Assembly (NCBI RefSeq): GCF_001039355.2
Contig: NW_019773625.1
Span: forward strand, 1,175,227 to 1,239,226
DNA length: 64,000 nucleotides
Source: Lingula anatina
Lineage: Eukaryota > Brachiopoda > Lingulata > Lingulida > Lingulidae
Direction: 5' to 3'
In this document: positions 36,701 to 48,599 of the stretch, piece after piece
How the letters are laid out: each line of letters starts with the position of its first letter
How positions within the stretch are numbered: the stretch's first letter is position 1
Made by a program: the position numbers and the translations under genes
The notes under the pieces: generated by a model
The model's database searches: none
What the model was told of the DNA's origin: nothing
Seen by the model: only the letters and a program-made list of their open reading frames with translations

Positions 36701-39700
36701 AAATAGATAAAAGATCCTTAGATTCTCAAAACAGTGCGCTAGTACAACAACAACAACTGCCAACAGTGCTGATCGAGGCATCTTCAAAATGAAAGGGAGT
36801 TCATGAAAGTTGTCCTTTAGTTATTTATGAAAACAAGTTCTGGATTGCTAGGTTCTAGTGACTGAGGTGAATCACCTGCAGGTGACTGCGCAACACTTGG
36901 TAGGTAAAGAGGATTTTCTGTGGTTATGTCAAGGTTTTAAATTTTATCTACTTTTCTTTGGTTTAACAAGGTTTCCTATCTGATGCTGTCATGCAGTGCA
37001 AAAAAAAAAAATAGTAACATGACATGCATGCACGTACGTACATTAAAAGACTGGAAGTGTGCACCCCAGCAATTCTGCTAACCGAAGCAAGAAATTGCTC
37101 AAGCGAAGTCCTCTTCAACAGGAAAGCGACGAAAAAGAGGAAATGTGCTCAATGTACGATTTCCTTGAGTATGCCTTGGTTACAAAAAGTTGTCAGACTG
37201 GCTTTAGTACATATATGTGATTTGTCGCTCTTTCTGTGCTGGGAGCCTCACAGCCTTTGATAATATTCTGTAAAGGGGCAGACAAAGCTGTTTGAAAAAA
37301 GGGATTAAATACAGTAAATGCTCATAAAAATTTAAGAAAGGAATTAACCATTTTTTGCGTAAACATTGTTTTGTTAATTATATCTAAGATCTAATATACC
37401 ATCTGTTTTTAAGATCTTAGGTTATATTAAAATTGTTTATTCAGTGCTTCTGAAAAGTTAGTTGACTTTATAAATGTCAGAGGGAACATTTTTGTGAATA
37501 AATAATTAGAATGATCATTCATTTTCTGAATTTTTTTAAGCTATAGCAGAAAAGTCTTTCAGAAAGATATATTCCAAAATGCAGTAACAATAAATATAGA
37601 CAAATACTTTGGCCAATCAAAAATAAGTTTTCAGGGTGAATGAGGCAATGCATTACAAAGCTATAAATGCACCCATTTGTATGTATACGTATTTTGATGG
37701 ATAATATCAGTACTGCAAACCAAGGTTATCATGTTTATTTCTGCCAAGCAGAACAAGACAAAGCACTCGACAATGTATGTAGAGTAGAATTTTTTTAAAT
37801 GATTCTCTTTGTTGGCTCTAACTCTGTCTCTCTCTCTCTCATTGACTCTCTTTCTCTTTCTTTCTTTGTTTTAAAAGAAGAAAAATTGATTTTGAAAACA
37901 TAAATTTAATCCTACTGTGGCTTAATTGAGCAAGGCTTATTTTACATTTTCTCTCCAAGTCAGGAAAACACAAGAATTTGAAAAAAAGGAGAAAGTGCAT
38001 CTATCTCTAGGAGAAATTTATGAGTTCAGAAACACTTGATCTTCCAGTGAATGGTAAGTGCTAGGTCCTATTACAGCTGATAATTTAGTACTGATATATA
38101 GCATCTGGATCCAGAAGATTAATACTTCTGCGTGGGAAGTGTGGGATTACACTTATATTCCTAGTAAACACTGGGTTTGAGATTATTAGAGACCTGTTTT
38201 ATTGTATGCTCAGAGTTCCTGCCAAGTTTACTGTGTGGCTGAAACTGGATGAAAAAGTTATATGTGGTAGGTTCATATAAATTTGATCTTTTCATTGGGG
38301 GAAAATTGTGAATTTTACAGATACTGTACTGTATTTTTTTTAAGTAATAATTTCTTAAAATAAGAGCATACCTATTGAGTGGTTGCAACAAAATTGAAAA
38401 GCAGACTACCTTATAGGTTTATTCTATGCATTAAAAGAACTTCAAATACTATACAAAAATATAATATTTTAAAATGATGTATCTGAAAGTTTGATAATTT
38501 TTGCCCATGAAAAGATCGAGTCATTAACGTATCCAGTTTCTAGTAAGACTTAGTGCTTGATCATGACAAGGGCACGTTTTTGAAGGCAGATGTAACAAAC
38601 AAGTGGATATACAGACTCTCTTGTCTTAAAACATATATCTTGAAGGGGGAGATGCATGACAGTTGCAGATTTGTTTTGAAATGGATGACATTAATTTTCC
38701 TGACAAAGACAAGGCAAGTTCAAGTTAAAACCTCATTTATCAAACAACTAATTAACATATACATATACATAATTTAAATGTGATAACTGTACATTTCTTG
38801 CTCACTTGCATATTTTGAAGCATTTTTTTCTTAAACATTAATTAATTGTTATATAGTTAATGATAGAAATAAAGAACTGTTTTCCTCAAATATCAAGTTT
38901 TTTTTTCTAAATTGAATGCCTTAATTCAGAATCAATATTCTTTTTTAAAAGATGATGAATTATGGGCTAATTTGTGTCTTAAAGTGAATTCAACAGTTAT
39001 TGAGCAAGCTCAGGCATAGCAATTGTTTTCTAAGCCAAGCTTACCAATTGCATCAAGGCAAAAATGAAGAAATCAATAGAATATTTCATAGGAAGCTACT
39101 GTCGACAAGGAACGCTGAATGAACATGGTCTGCACTCGGTCAGTGTTCTACGCAAATTTGAGTAGAGTTCTAGAATTTGATAATAGAATCTAGTGGTATG
39201 AAGACATGAATCATCATTAGCAAGCTAAATTGCCGTTTCAACCACAATTTTACTTCAAATGCCACAGTTGCAGATTTCTTATTTTCTGTCACGTTTTTCG
39301 TGCTGAAGTCTTTGTCTACTTTTGTTTAGCCAGGTAGCTGTAGCTAGTGCAGGACAATATCATAAGATACCGAAAAAACTGCTTGACTGGTAAAATTAGC
39401 AGATGTGTAGGCTGATATCCATGTCTGAAATAGAAAAAGGAATTGAATGCAAGGCAGGTTAGGGAAAATGTGTTTAAAGGAATATTTTGTCAAAATATAG
39501 AGGAGTTGTCAGTTATAAAATACAAGTCAGTTTTCAATGAAAACTATATGTATTTATGAGAAGAATTTCATCAACTGTGGTATAAGGATAAAGTGTTTTT
39601 TTTCTTCAATCAAACAAATCAACAGCTAAATATTGAAATTTTGTAAAAGCTTCATACATTTTTGATGTCTTTTGTGAAACTGTAAGAACTTGAATAGTTT

Positions 39701-41500
39701 AAACCATTAGAATGAATGCTCAAAATTTCAAATTGCAGTTCACTATCTATATTCATATTTCAAGTGATATATTTTTTGTTTGCTTTCCACAAATGCTAGA
39801 ACTAAAAAAAACAATTGATGATGTTTACAGAAATCATATTTTGATAAGGCAATGTGGTAGATTCTCACCATGGTGACTGTAATTTAATTTAAGGTGTGTC
39901 ACCTTTGGTGATTTAATCGTAATTATCTCTTAATAATGATGTAATTAAGTCAGCTTTTCTAATCTATAGCAACAGACTGACATGTAGATCTTAGACTTTA
40001 ATATAACAGAAAATTGATTGTAAATTTCTGGAATTTTTGACTTTTTTTCCTTAATCACCTAAGTATTTCCCATCCAAATGTGATTTAAAATACTAATCTA
40101 TAAACCTGTTTTCCAGTTCAGAATTTCTATTTTTTCCGTTTAATAATGAGTGCAATTCACCCATCTCCCTAATCTCTATTATGAAACAGACTCAAAATTT
40201 GAAACTGAGAACTTCAGCCTGAGTTTTAAATAGTTAAATATTTTATCAGCGTTTTTTTCGATATGCCGTACTTTGGGGAATTGTTATAATTTCTTGGAAA
40301 ATTTCCATTGTTTATCGTGTGCTTTGTATAGAGTTACTGTAAAGATTTCTATGTATGTGTGTAGTACATAAAACCATTGAGCAAATGACACTTGATATAA
40401 CTGCAAGTTCTCCTTCCCTCTAGTGCTAAGTTTCTTAAATATTGAAACGCGTACCTAGCACAGATCAATACTGAGGTGCCAGGATTATCAATAGTTTCAA
40501 TTACTTAAATCCCAGAGGATGAACTCAAGGTACTGGTGGGAGTCAGGTTGACAAGTCTCGTTTAGGTAGATTGTTGTTTGTAATGATGTAAATGTGTCAC
40601 AGAATGGAAGATCTGATGTCCTTGAATGTATTGTGATTGCTTGCTGAGTTCTCACACATGATTTGAGTACAGATATTGGGTAAATTCAGTCGTAGGAGGA
40701 AGTCACGTTATCAGTCAGTCTTTTAATTGGATACTTGTGTGAGTATACCGTTGTTATTTTTTAAGTGCATGTGACTAAACATGAATAATATTTGTTGCTG
40801 AGCGTATTCTGGTGATGGATTAGTAATCACTTGTGGTTTAATTTAGGGGGAAAAAGACCCATATAACATTGTACATTTTACTAGTTCATGATGAAAAATA
40901 ATGCGAGTTTCTGTACATGTAGATAAGGGCATAGATTAGAAGTTCATTATACAAAATATCTTCCAGGTAAATAAAAACCTTTTACTTTACTGTGCATTTT
41001 GTCTGTGGTCTGTGGATTAACTGGTTATCTGTGGTCTGTGGATTAACTGGTTGTCACTATAATGCCTCATGGGACTTCCCTTGTACACATGTTTGACCCA
41101 AAGTGAAGACATCTTTTGATCAGTTGAACCATTGGAGTAATGAACCCGTAGACTGTTATCTCAGCGTTAATTATGACATTTGTTACAATTTGAATGGTCT
41201 TGATTGGTACAAAAGGTCACAGTTAAATGTTAATGAAGCAATTATTTATACTTTCAGTTCTTAGCAGTTAGCCTGGGATATTTTGCCCGTGATTGTATAT
41301 TTTGTGATTTAAGATATTTCAAAATATTTTTAAAATATGTTTTTATGATGATATACAATTCTATGTCTTTGGAATAGTAGGTATGTACGTGTCACTACCA
41401 ACCATAGAAATATATATTTTTGAGAATTACATGTGCATGCATGAGGAAGAACATTTTAATAAGACGAGTTAACATAAAAAATGGGTATCTAGTTGAAAGG
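33774..41500. other. Large gene-free region
   Basis: AT-rich, with short (TA)n and (CT)n tracts near 36120 and 37828, and a 26-bp tandem pair at 41002-41053. A 28-nt microexon-like stretch on the minus strand near 36443-36470 and an open 78-codon frame at 37024-37260 were seen, but neither has supporting homology. Confidence 0.35.
41002..41053. repeat. Two tandem copies of a 26-bp unit
   Basis: TCTGTGGTCTGTGGATTAAC followed by TGGTTA is repeated directly, with TG in place of TA at the last position shown. Confidence 0.85.
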
Positions 41501-41519
41501 ACTTTTAATAGGTTTAGTT

Positions 41520-41900
41520 TACTAAGGTCTTATTCGTATATTCCATATGTCACCAGTCTCAGTAGAGCTTACCACAGATAACAATATACTTGGCATAGTT
41601 TTGGCCGTGTCATTCATACTACATGGCTGTAGACTTTTCTCACCTCCCTTGGGAGGAAAGAAGCCATATGAGGAGCTGAAAGCTAGCATACGGACAATAT
41701 GATCTTTCACTGCCAGCTAGACCAGGTACGCTACCCCTGCTGCTATACATGTTCCAGCTAGGTGAGCATCAAGCAAGCAGAAACCACAGGTACTGTTTTT
41801 GAAGAATTTGTGTGGACTCCAGTGCTCATGCCTAATTCCCTCTTTGAGGGCCAATTGACACTGACCACAGATTGTTGGTACAAGGGTATAGGTACAAAAC
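41520..41900. repeat. Interspersed repeat, partly shared with 5570-5720
   Basis: About 100 bp starting at CATATGAGGAGCTGAAAG (41667) aligns with the block at 5570. On the minus strand two adjacent frames are open: 41522-41710 contains FSSSYGFFPPKGGEKS and 41717-41980 contains PTICGQCQLALKEG. They are separated by one stop. This could be an old transposon ORF or, less likely, exons of a gene. The shared block favours the repeat explanation. Confidence 0.4.
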
Positions 41901-41980
41901 CTTCTTCTCCTGATAGCGTTTTGATAATTTATTACATAAAAGTGAAAGAATTCCAAAATAGTAATGTAGTCAAAAAGCAA

Positions 41981-43100
41981 CGCTGATGATAGGGAGTAAT
42001 TAATGCTTAATGTTGCATTAGCATTTTGGTGCTGGTGCTACATGTATGTTGGAGTCCATATGGATGTGATATTTATTGGACTCATCACAGATAGTACAAA
42101 TACCACAGAGACCAAGTCTTTAATGCACCTTAATGGTGGTCATTATGGCTTAATTCTCAAATCATTTATGCATAATGCTGACTGGCAGATACTTTAGACA
42201 TGCTTTAATGCGAGGATGATTATGGTGGAAAACCACTGTATATTTTAAAGATTGTCAAAAACTGTGAATAGACCAGCATCATTGATGTCTCAGTTGGTGA
42301 TCTGTGTACTATACTACAGTAGGTGCTGATGTGACAAAAAAAAATGAAGTGTTCATATAGAACAAGGGAGCATGCACTATATAACCAATGCATTTCCAGG
42401 CAGACTCCTCTACTTTTGTGCTAATTGTAATAGATCTCAGGATGCATGTGCAGCATACATGGCAATTAAACCCCATTCAGTTGGTTGTGTTAATTGGGGT
42501 TTTAAGATTATGGGTGAAAATCATTTGTTTACGAAAGCAATATTTTGAAATGAATCCAAAACAATCATAGCTTATACAATCTAATCAAATCTCTGCACGG
42601 AAGCAAGTTTACCTGGTGCCAAATGTAATTACTGGTAAGCTTTGTTCGCTTGCCAACCTTAAACCTACTGCTATTTTTTCCCCATTTGAAAAAATATATG
42701 TGCAAAATTATGATGCCAATTTCCTTGAAATTAACAATGGTCACACTCAGTCAACTTTTCAGTTTTGTGTGATGTAGTAAAGCCTTTTTTTATTTACTTC
42801 TTATCAAATAGAAGAAGCATAAACTTGTATGAGTCTATTAAGAGCTGATATTAATTACAGAGTTCTAAGAATTGTGATCTTTTCTGAGCCGAACATGACT
42901 GGAAATGAGTCACTGTTGTTCCATAGCACTAATCATATACAGTTTGACAGCTAGCATATGGTTACAATACAATTGCCCCCAGGGTGAGGGCTAATATATA
43001 AATATTATGTAAGAGTCACTTTCAATCCTTCTAGTCGCTCAGATTATATGAAAAAGTTCACTAATGATTCATTATATTGGCTTACATACATGTACATATA
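41981..43100. other. Gene-free region
   Basis: AT-rich, short frames only, no supported element. Confidence 0.35.
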
Positions 43101-43107
43101 TTTGAAC

Positions 43108-43420
43108 TAGAAACCAGAGAGGGCAGACCTCCACCAAGGACTTCACACTGATAAATTGTGGTAGTTGAGAGCACATTTGTTGCACAACAGGTCAAGGCCA
43201 TTGGTCATATCTTGCAATGGTGATGATACTTTAAAAACATTCATGGATCCAGATGGTGATCTGAATCGCCAATTACCACCAATATCCAATTATTTTTAAG
43301 TTTGCCCATTTGTGGCCTAATCTGAAAAATTCATTAAAAATCCATCAGCATGACTCGATGGGCTGCTGACAAACAGTCAGATTAACAGAGGTTAATGAAC
43401 ATCCCTTAATCCCTAAACAT
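43108..43420. repeat. Degenerate interspersed repeat
   Basis: Contains the words GCAGACCTCCACCAAGG, CACAACAGGTCAAGGCCATT, GGATCCAGATGGTGATC, CCATCAGC and ACAAACAGTCAG in order. These match my memory of a very common animal repeat (a CCTCCGCCAAGG end, GATCCRGAYGGTGATC, then ACAGACAGAC). The copy is old and has no ORF. Confidence 0.45.
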
Positions 43421-44759
43421 TCCGAATGTTGGCGAACACATATCAATAAAGTCACCAGCGATCTCTAATTACTCACAGTGTTTGCTAATGTATGTGAACA
43501 ATTGATTGATACTTCGATCCCCAGGTGAAAATTGGAGTATATATACTGATAATCAGTCAAATTCCTGGCTACACTTAATTGAATACAAATCTATTTTGAT
43601 TACTTCTTGTTTTATTTAAAGGTGTCCTATCTTGTATTTCTCCACCAAATTAATTTTTCCTCGCAGAAAAAAGGAAATTTTCCTCCTCACAAATCATTGC
43701 TCAGCCTGCCCCAAGATACCATAGTATACTATATAGCTTGTACGTAAGTTATTAAACCTCTTACACTAAGGCAAATAAAGAATGCTAACTTTTAGCTGAA
43801 ATATGGTAGCAGTACACAGCCATTTCACTTATATATTCCAGTGGAAGGAACTTCAAGAAAGTCAAAACTCCAAAATTTAAATATTAATGATTAAAAAAAG
43901 GTAAATAGAAAAAGATACCAGGTACTCAGATTTGCATTTTTTTTTATTTGAAATTAAAATTTTTTCTAATTTTCAATTTTTAATAGTAAACTTTTCATTA
44001 GTTTTTAGTTATTAAGTTTAAAAAAGCACATTTAGTAATATTTTTCTGATATCCTCTCATATCCTTTTTATAAAATTTTCTGACGGTCTTTTATAAAGAA
44101 AAAAAATGAAATGTCATTGTTCTTGGTTTTTTTTTAATAACCTGTGATTCTCTGAAAAAAATTCAACTTATGACGTAATGGGTATACTGTGTAATAACTG
44201 AATGATTAATAGAGAGTTTCCTTTGTAAATAATTGATGACTGTGAAGATGCACATTTTTTTTGTTGTAGGAATAAAGAATGGTGGGCAAATATGTATCTC
44301 TATATTAAAATCAAAGTGGTTTAAGTCTTCCTTGCTACCCTGGCAGTCACTTCCAACATATATGCTGTCAATTTTAATAATATGGCAAAACCGGTCTAGT
44401 TACAAATATTATGATTGATTTACTAGGAGGTGAGGGGTGCAGAGGGATATTGTCAATAAAACAGTAATGTCTTTATCAGAACGCAAGTAGTTTTTAAGAT
44501 AGAGTAAGGTGTCAGTTGATTCCAGGTACCAGTAGAATGTGTGTAATTTCATTTGCCAGCATTTTTAATTGTGTCTTAAAATTACTTCGATGTACGTTTC
44601 ATTGCTGATGGCAGTCCAGAACTGTAGCAAGCACTTTCAAATTTCTTTTTCTGAAAATGTGGAGCTTTCTCCCCTAAATTTGAGGTATTGGAATAACTAT
44701 CGGATTTTAAATCAGAGTAGACCTTTTCAAGCTAAAAGAGTAATGCTTACAAACCCCAG

Positions 44760-44760
<1 letters not shown>
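43421..44760. other. Gene-free region before the assembly gap
   Basis: AT-rich with A/T runs near 43940 and 44100-44160. No supported gene. Confidence 0.35.
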
Positions 44761-44791
<31 letters not shown>

Positions 44792-44973
44792 NNNNNNNNN
44801 NNNNNNNNNNNNNNNNNNNNNNNNNNNNNNNNNNNNNNNNNNNNNNNNNNNNNNNNNNNNNNNNNNNNNNNNNNNNNNNNNNNNNNNNNNNNNNNNNNNN
44901 NNNNNNNNNNNNNNNNNNNNNNNNNNNNNNNNNNNNNNNNNNNNNNNNNNNNNNNNNNNNNNNNNNNNNNNNN
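44792..44973. other. Assembly gap (182 Ns) bounded by C-runs
   Basis: Left of the gap is CTTACAAACCCCAG followed by about 31 C; right of it is CTTACAAA followed by about 20 C. The same words on both sides suggest that the two contigs may overlap and that the gap has no real length. A single N also occurs at 55301. Confidence 0.95.
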
Positions 44974-45837
44974 CTTACAAACCCCCCCCCCCCCCCCCCC
45001 CATCCCAGCATATAGCTGGTAGGCCTACTGCCTTAGTCTCTTTTAAAGAACTATTTAGCCGTCTGATCATTGTTTTTAAAAAAATCCAATTTAAAATTAA
45101 TTAGCCTGATAATGGTAAAATAATGCAAGTTTGATGGGTTTGAATAAATACTTATTAAAATAATTTTTATACTCATCAGCGACCAAAAGGCACAAGACAG
45201 TTTATTAAAATACCTTTAAAAAAAGTAGCAAAGCATTATCTGCACGAGTTTAAACCAAGACGTCATGTGACAAGTACTTTTGTTAAAGAGCCTTTGGAGC
45301 CACTTAAGTCAACATAAGCAAGCTCAGCATCTCTACTATATTTCATGGGCACATTTGGGACAAAAAAGCCAAAATATGTAGTTAGTCGGCTAACGTATTT
45401 TTTAAACTTTATTTTGTATGAAAGAGACAAAATGTCAGGGTTATCAATGAAATCGATGTACTTCCATCTTGGGAGTTCAACCCCCGTAAACCTCTTTAAC
45501 TCGGTGTGGGATGCAGGCAGTTAGTATGTCATACTAGTAGATCATTGCATATAGATGGCAGTTCAATTATTGGACATGCAGTGCATGTCTGCTTTTAAAT
45601 CTCTGTTTGAAAGGTCAAGGATTTTATCCAGCAGATTTTGATCCTATTTCCCCCCATGACCACCTCTATTTCCAAATGTTAAGTCAAATAAGACTACTTG
45701 GGGATTGGCCTACATGTGCCTTGAGTTTCAGAGTTTGCTGGAAACTCACTTGTCTTCTGTCAACACATCTCTTCCATTTGGTGGTAATAACAGAGGTACG
45801 CTAATTAGTGAGCTCTGAAACTAAAGGGTGTGTGTGT

Positions 45838-46062
45838 GGCTGCATTCACAACAGATGAACTGCGGACTTACTAGTCCGAGGATCAAATGTGGTTGACCCC
45901 ACTTGAAAGCAATGCCACTTAATTCCCTAATGGTCTCCCTGCCTACCACACGCACCTTCTCTGCAGGGGTCTAGCAATTAAACCTCAGAGCCAAGATTTA
46001 AATCCGTTTAATTATTAGGCGCCTACAGGTAAGTCTGTGGATCATCTGTTCAGAATGCAGCC
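45838..46062. mobile_element. Miniature inverted-repeat element (GRNNNCATTC group, copy A3, diverged)
   Basis: The left end GGCTGCATTCACAACAGATG pairs with the reverse complement of the right end GGCTGCATTCTGAACAGATG. The interior carries CCACTTAATTCCCTAATGGT, the counterpart of CTTAATCCTGTAATGGT in copy A1, and CTGCAGGGGTC. It is an old copy. No clear target duplication. Confidence 0.6.
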
Positions 46063-46379
46063 TATGTGACTTAAATGTAAAATTTCAATGACTGATTAGA
46101 AGTCGATACCCTTGGCACCTTTAAATGATTTGTTATGCATGCTGAAGATGGTGGATTGTTGATTGAGCTGTTGTGTACCTTGAAGGCAAGTTTGCATCCA
46201 GGATTTCTTAAAGGAGGTAAATTAAAATGTTGTAAATGGGAATTGACCTTTTCCTATTAAATATTAACATATTTTTTAAAATTAAAATGCCACAGAACCA
46301 AGGGGCAGAGAGGTCTGCGGCAGAGGACAGTTTTCATTAAGATAGATAATCTTTTACTTTCTAGACTATTATGCCAAGG

Positions 46380-46475
46380 CTTGTTAATCTGTTTATCTGA
46401 TTGCATTCAGCAAGAGTTCCTTTGGCATAAGATTGATCTACTTAGAACAATAGTTTCATTGGGAATAAGCTCTAA
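46380..46475. mobile_element. Partial inverted-repeat element (copy B2, one arm)
   Basis: TTGTTAATC, TGATTGCATTCAGCAAGAG and AGAACAATAGTTTCATT match, in reverse complement, the left arm of the element at 6762. The partner arm is not seen, so this is half a copy. Confidence 0.5.
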
Positions 46476-48080
46476 AAGTCGATAAAAGTTATTAAACTTG
46501 CAACTGTATATCAGAGGCAGATAAAGCATGTGTGCATGCAAGCACATCCATCGTACCTGTACCTCTCGATATCCCAGGCCATGATCAATCAATAGATGTA
46601 AAACTATAGTTATGAATATTCTATACTTGAAGTTGTAGATTTGCCAGTATTATTTAAGCTCAAAGCTCAAATAAATACTAGGATTGATTCAGTTGATCTC
46701 AGCTTATATAAATGGTGGATACACAGTTTTATTCTGTTCATAAGAACCACAGGCCCACTCACAGTTTTTTCAGGGCAGTACAGAGAAATTCAATTTATTG
46801 AGTGAAATTAGATTAAAGTGTTATATGAGTACTCATCAAGAGTTTGGGATGGTATACGTGTACATAATGTACCATTCATTTGCTTCATGGTATGTTATAT
46901 TTAGCAAGTAGGATGAAACTTGATAAGTATCTTTAGTGATTTCTTGGTAGTGATTTAGATGAGCTTTCAGATTTTTAAAGATTGTTTTATCTGATTTCCA
47001 GGAGAAGGAAAATTATGAGAATCAGGTGTATAAGACCTAGAAAAATGAAGAAACACAATATGGGTTGTATCTGATTAAGATCCTGCTATTAAATCTTTCA
47101 CAAATATTCAGAATGAAATATCTTACAGTATTCAGAAGCTTGTATGAAAAAAGGCACCTTGCCTAGCTCACATGAAGCAGATATTGTACGTACCAGCATG
47201 TTTACATCTGATAGTTTTAGCATGCAAATGGAAGATTGTTACATGAGAGAACTACAATTTGTTCTTGCTAGGCTGTTAGTTATATATATGTACAAGTTAA
47301 AAATGAAGGTAGCAGCATTTAGAAATGCTAAAATTTGCTAAGACCATTTCAGATCATTTTGTGGGACAGGTGATTACACTGACACCTACAGGTGTGTTTC
47401 CCTTGAAATGTCCTTGTTATTAAGAAATATGATGGGTTGGAGATTCTGAGGGCGGGGAAAGCATTTCTGTGAAATACATCCAAGCTCTAGAAATTTAGAA
47501 TTTTTTTAATTGATTGATTTATTATTATCGATATTTCGAAGTTAGCTAAAATAGTCCTCTGGTGAGCTATTTAATATGTGTATACGGCTATGAAAAGATG
47601 GACTTTTCACACGCTCTGAATTACTGGTTATTGATTTTAGAGGTCTCCTAATGATTTAGTTTAGATTAAAGGGGGCTGGCAAAGGGGGCGCACTAGACAC
47701 TATATTCCTTAAAGGTAAAAAAAATCAAATGTGTTCTATATTAAGCAGCGTTTTGTGCTGATAAAACTTGCAACATTACTCCCCTTGACTTTTTTTTTTA
47801 ATGAAAATAGTTTTATGTGGTATTTATTTACTGTTTGGATAGAGAATATAAAGCGACATGCTTAATTTACTTGATACATGTATTTTTAATGAAAGGACTG
47901 TAATAAGTATGAACTTACATGTAAATTGGAAGATTTTTATAAATTTGTAGGTTTATAAGTATAACTGCAACAGTTGTGGCTCTTCCCTAGCTTTTGTGTG
48001 ATAATGAACAATTTGTTTGTGAAATCAGTTGACCACATGATATTTTCTAAGTCTGAATAATTCAAATTTTATATTCAATA
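46476..48080. other. Gene-free region
   Basis: AT-rich, short frames only. Confidence 0.35.
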
Positions 48081-48179
48081 TCATCTATTGAAATGAAAGA
48101 TTAGAATATTATTTTTAGACCATGTTTCCAGCTTAAACCTACATATTTTCATATTTTGAATCTGTACATTTTTAGAACC

Positions 48180-48543
48180 ATTCAAATGCCTAAGGAAACC
48201 GGACACCACAGCTGCCATGATCAGAATGTAACGTGTGGTGATCACAAAAGAATTGTGAACATCTCCATAACAAATGATCTCTATAGCAAATGACCCCCGG
48301 CCTCCTGCTGATAAAGGCAGCAACATGTAGGTATGCTATCTTAATGGTGATATTTATTTGAATTTTTCAGAATATTTTAAATTGCTGCATTCCGCAGATA
48401 GAAGATCTCCTTACCAGCCTCAGTGATTCTGGTGATGGGCCAAATGGCACCTTGAGGAAATATTTCTTTACATCCAGGAGTGGCACATTGAGTGAAGAAA
48501 CTGAAGCAACTGACAATACAAGAAATCTTTTTTCCAAGAATTT
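48180..48543 (-). CDS. Pair of exon-like stretches, unrecognised
   Basis: On the minus strand 48415-48543 (129 nt) lies between a strong acceptor (ttgcctttcctag) and a strong donor (GGCTG/gtaagg). After a 107-nt gap a second stretch begins at 48307 behind ctgcctttatcag. Two frames of the first stretch are open. One reads KFLEKRFLVLSVASVSSLNV and on to GPSPESLRL, and would then stop after eight more codons (QEAGGHLL) in the second exon. The other reads FFTQCATPGCKEIF...TRITEA and continues in phase into GRGSFAIEIICYGDVHNSF with a hydrophobic ILIMAAVVSGFL. The plus strand is also partly open here. Splice signals favour the minus strand. Function and frame are unresolved. Confidence 0.3.
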
Positions 48544-48599
48544 CTAGGAAAGGCAACATAATGTTAGGCTATACATACACCAAATATATCAGGTATGTG

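Noticed and set aside
37024-37260. 78-codon plus-strand ORF
   Set aside because: Composition is somewhat coding-like but there are no splice partners, no domain and no conserved motif.
42612-42662. Minus-strand stretch reading LRLASEQSLPVITFGT before a good donor
   Set aside because: Its only acceptor has a purine-rich upstream tract and no neighbour exon in phase was found.
44569-45015. 148-codon ORF across the assembly gap and its minus-strand partners
   Set aside because: Made of poly-C and Ns (Pro or Gly runs); not a gene.
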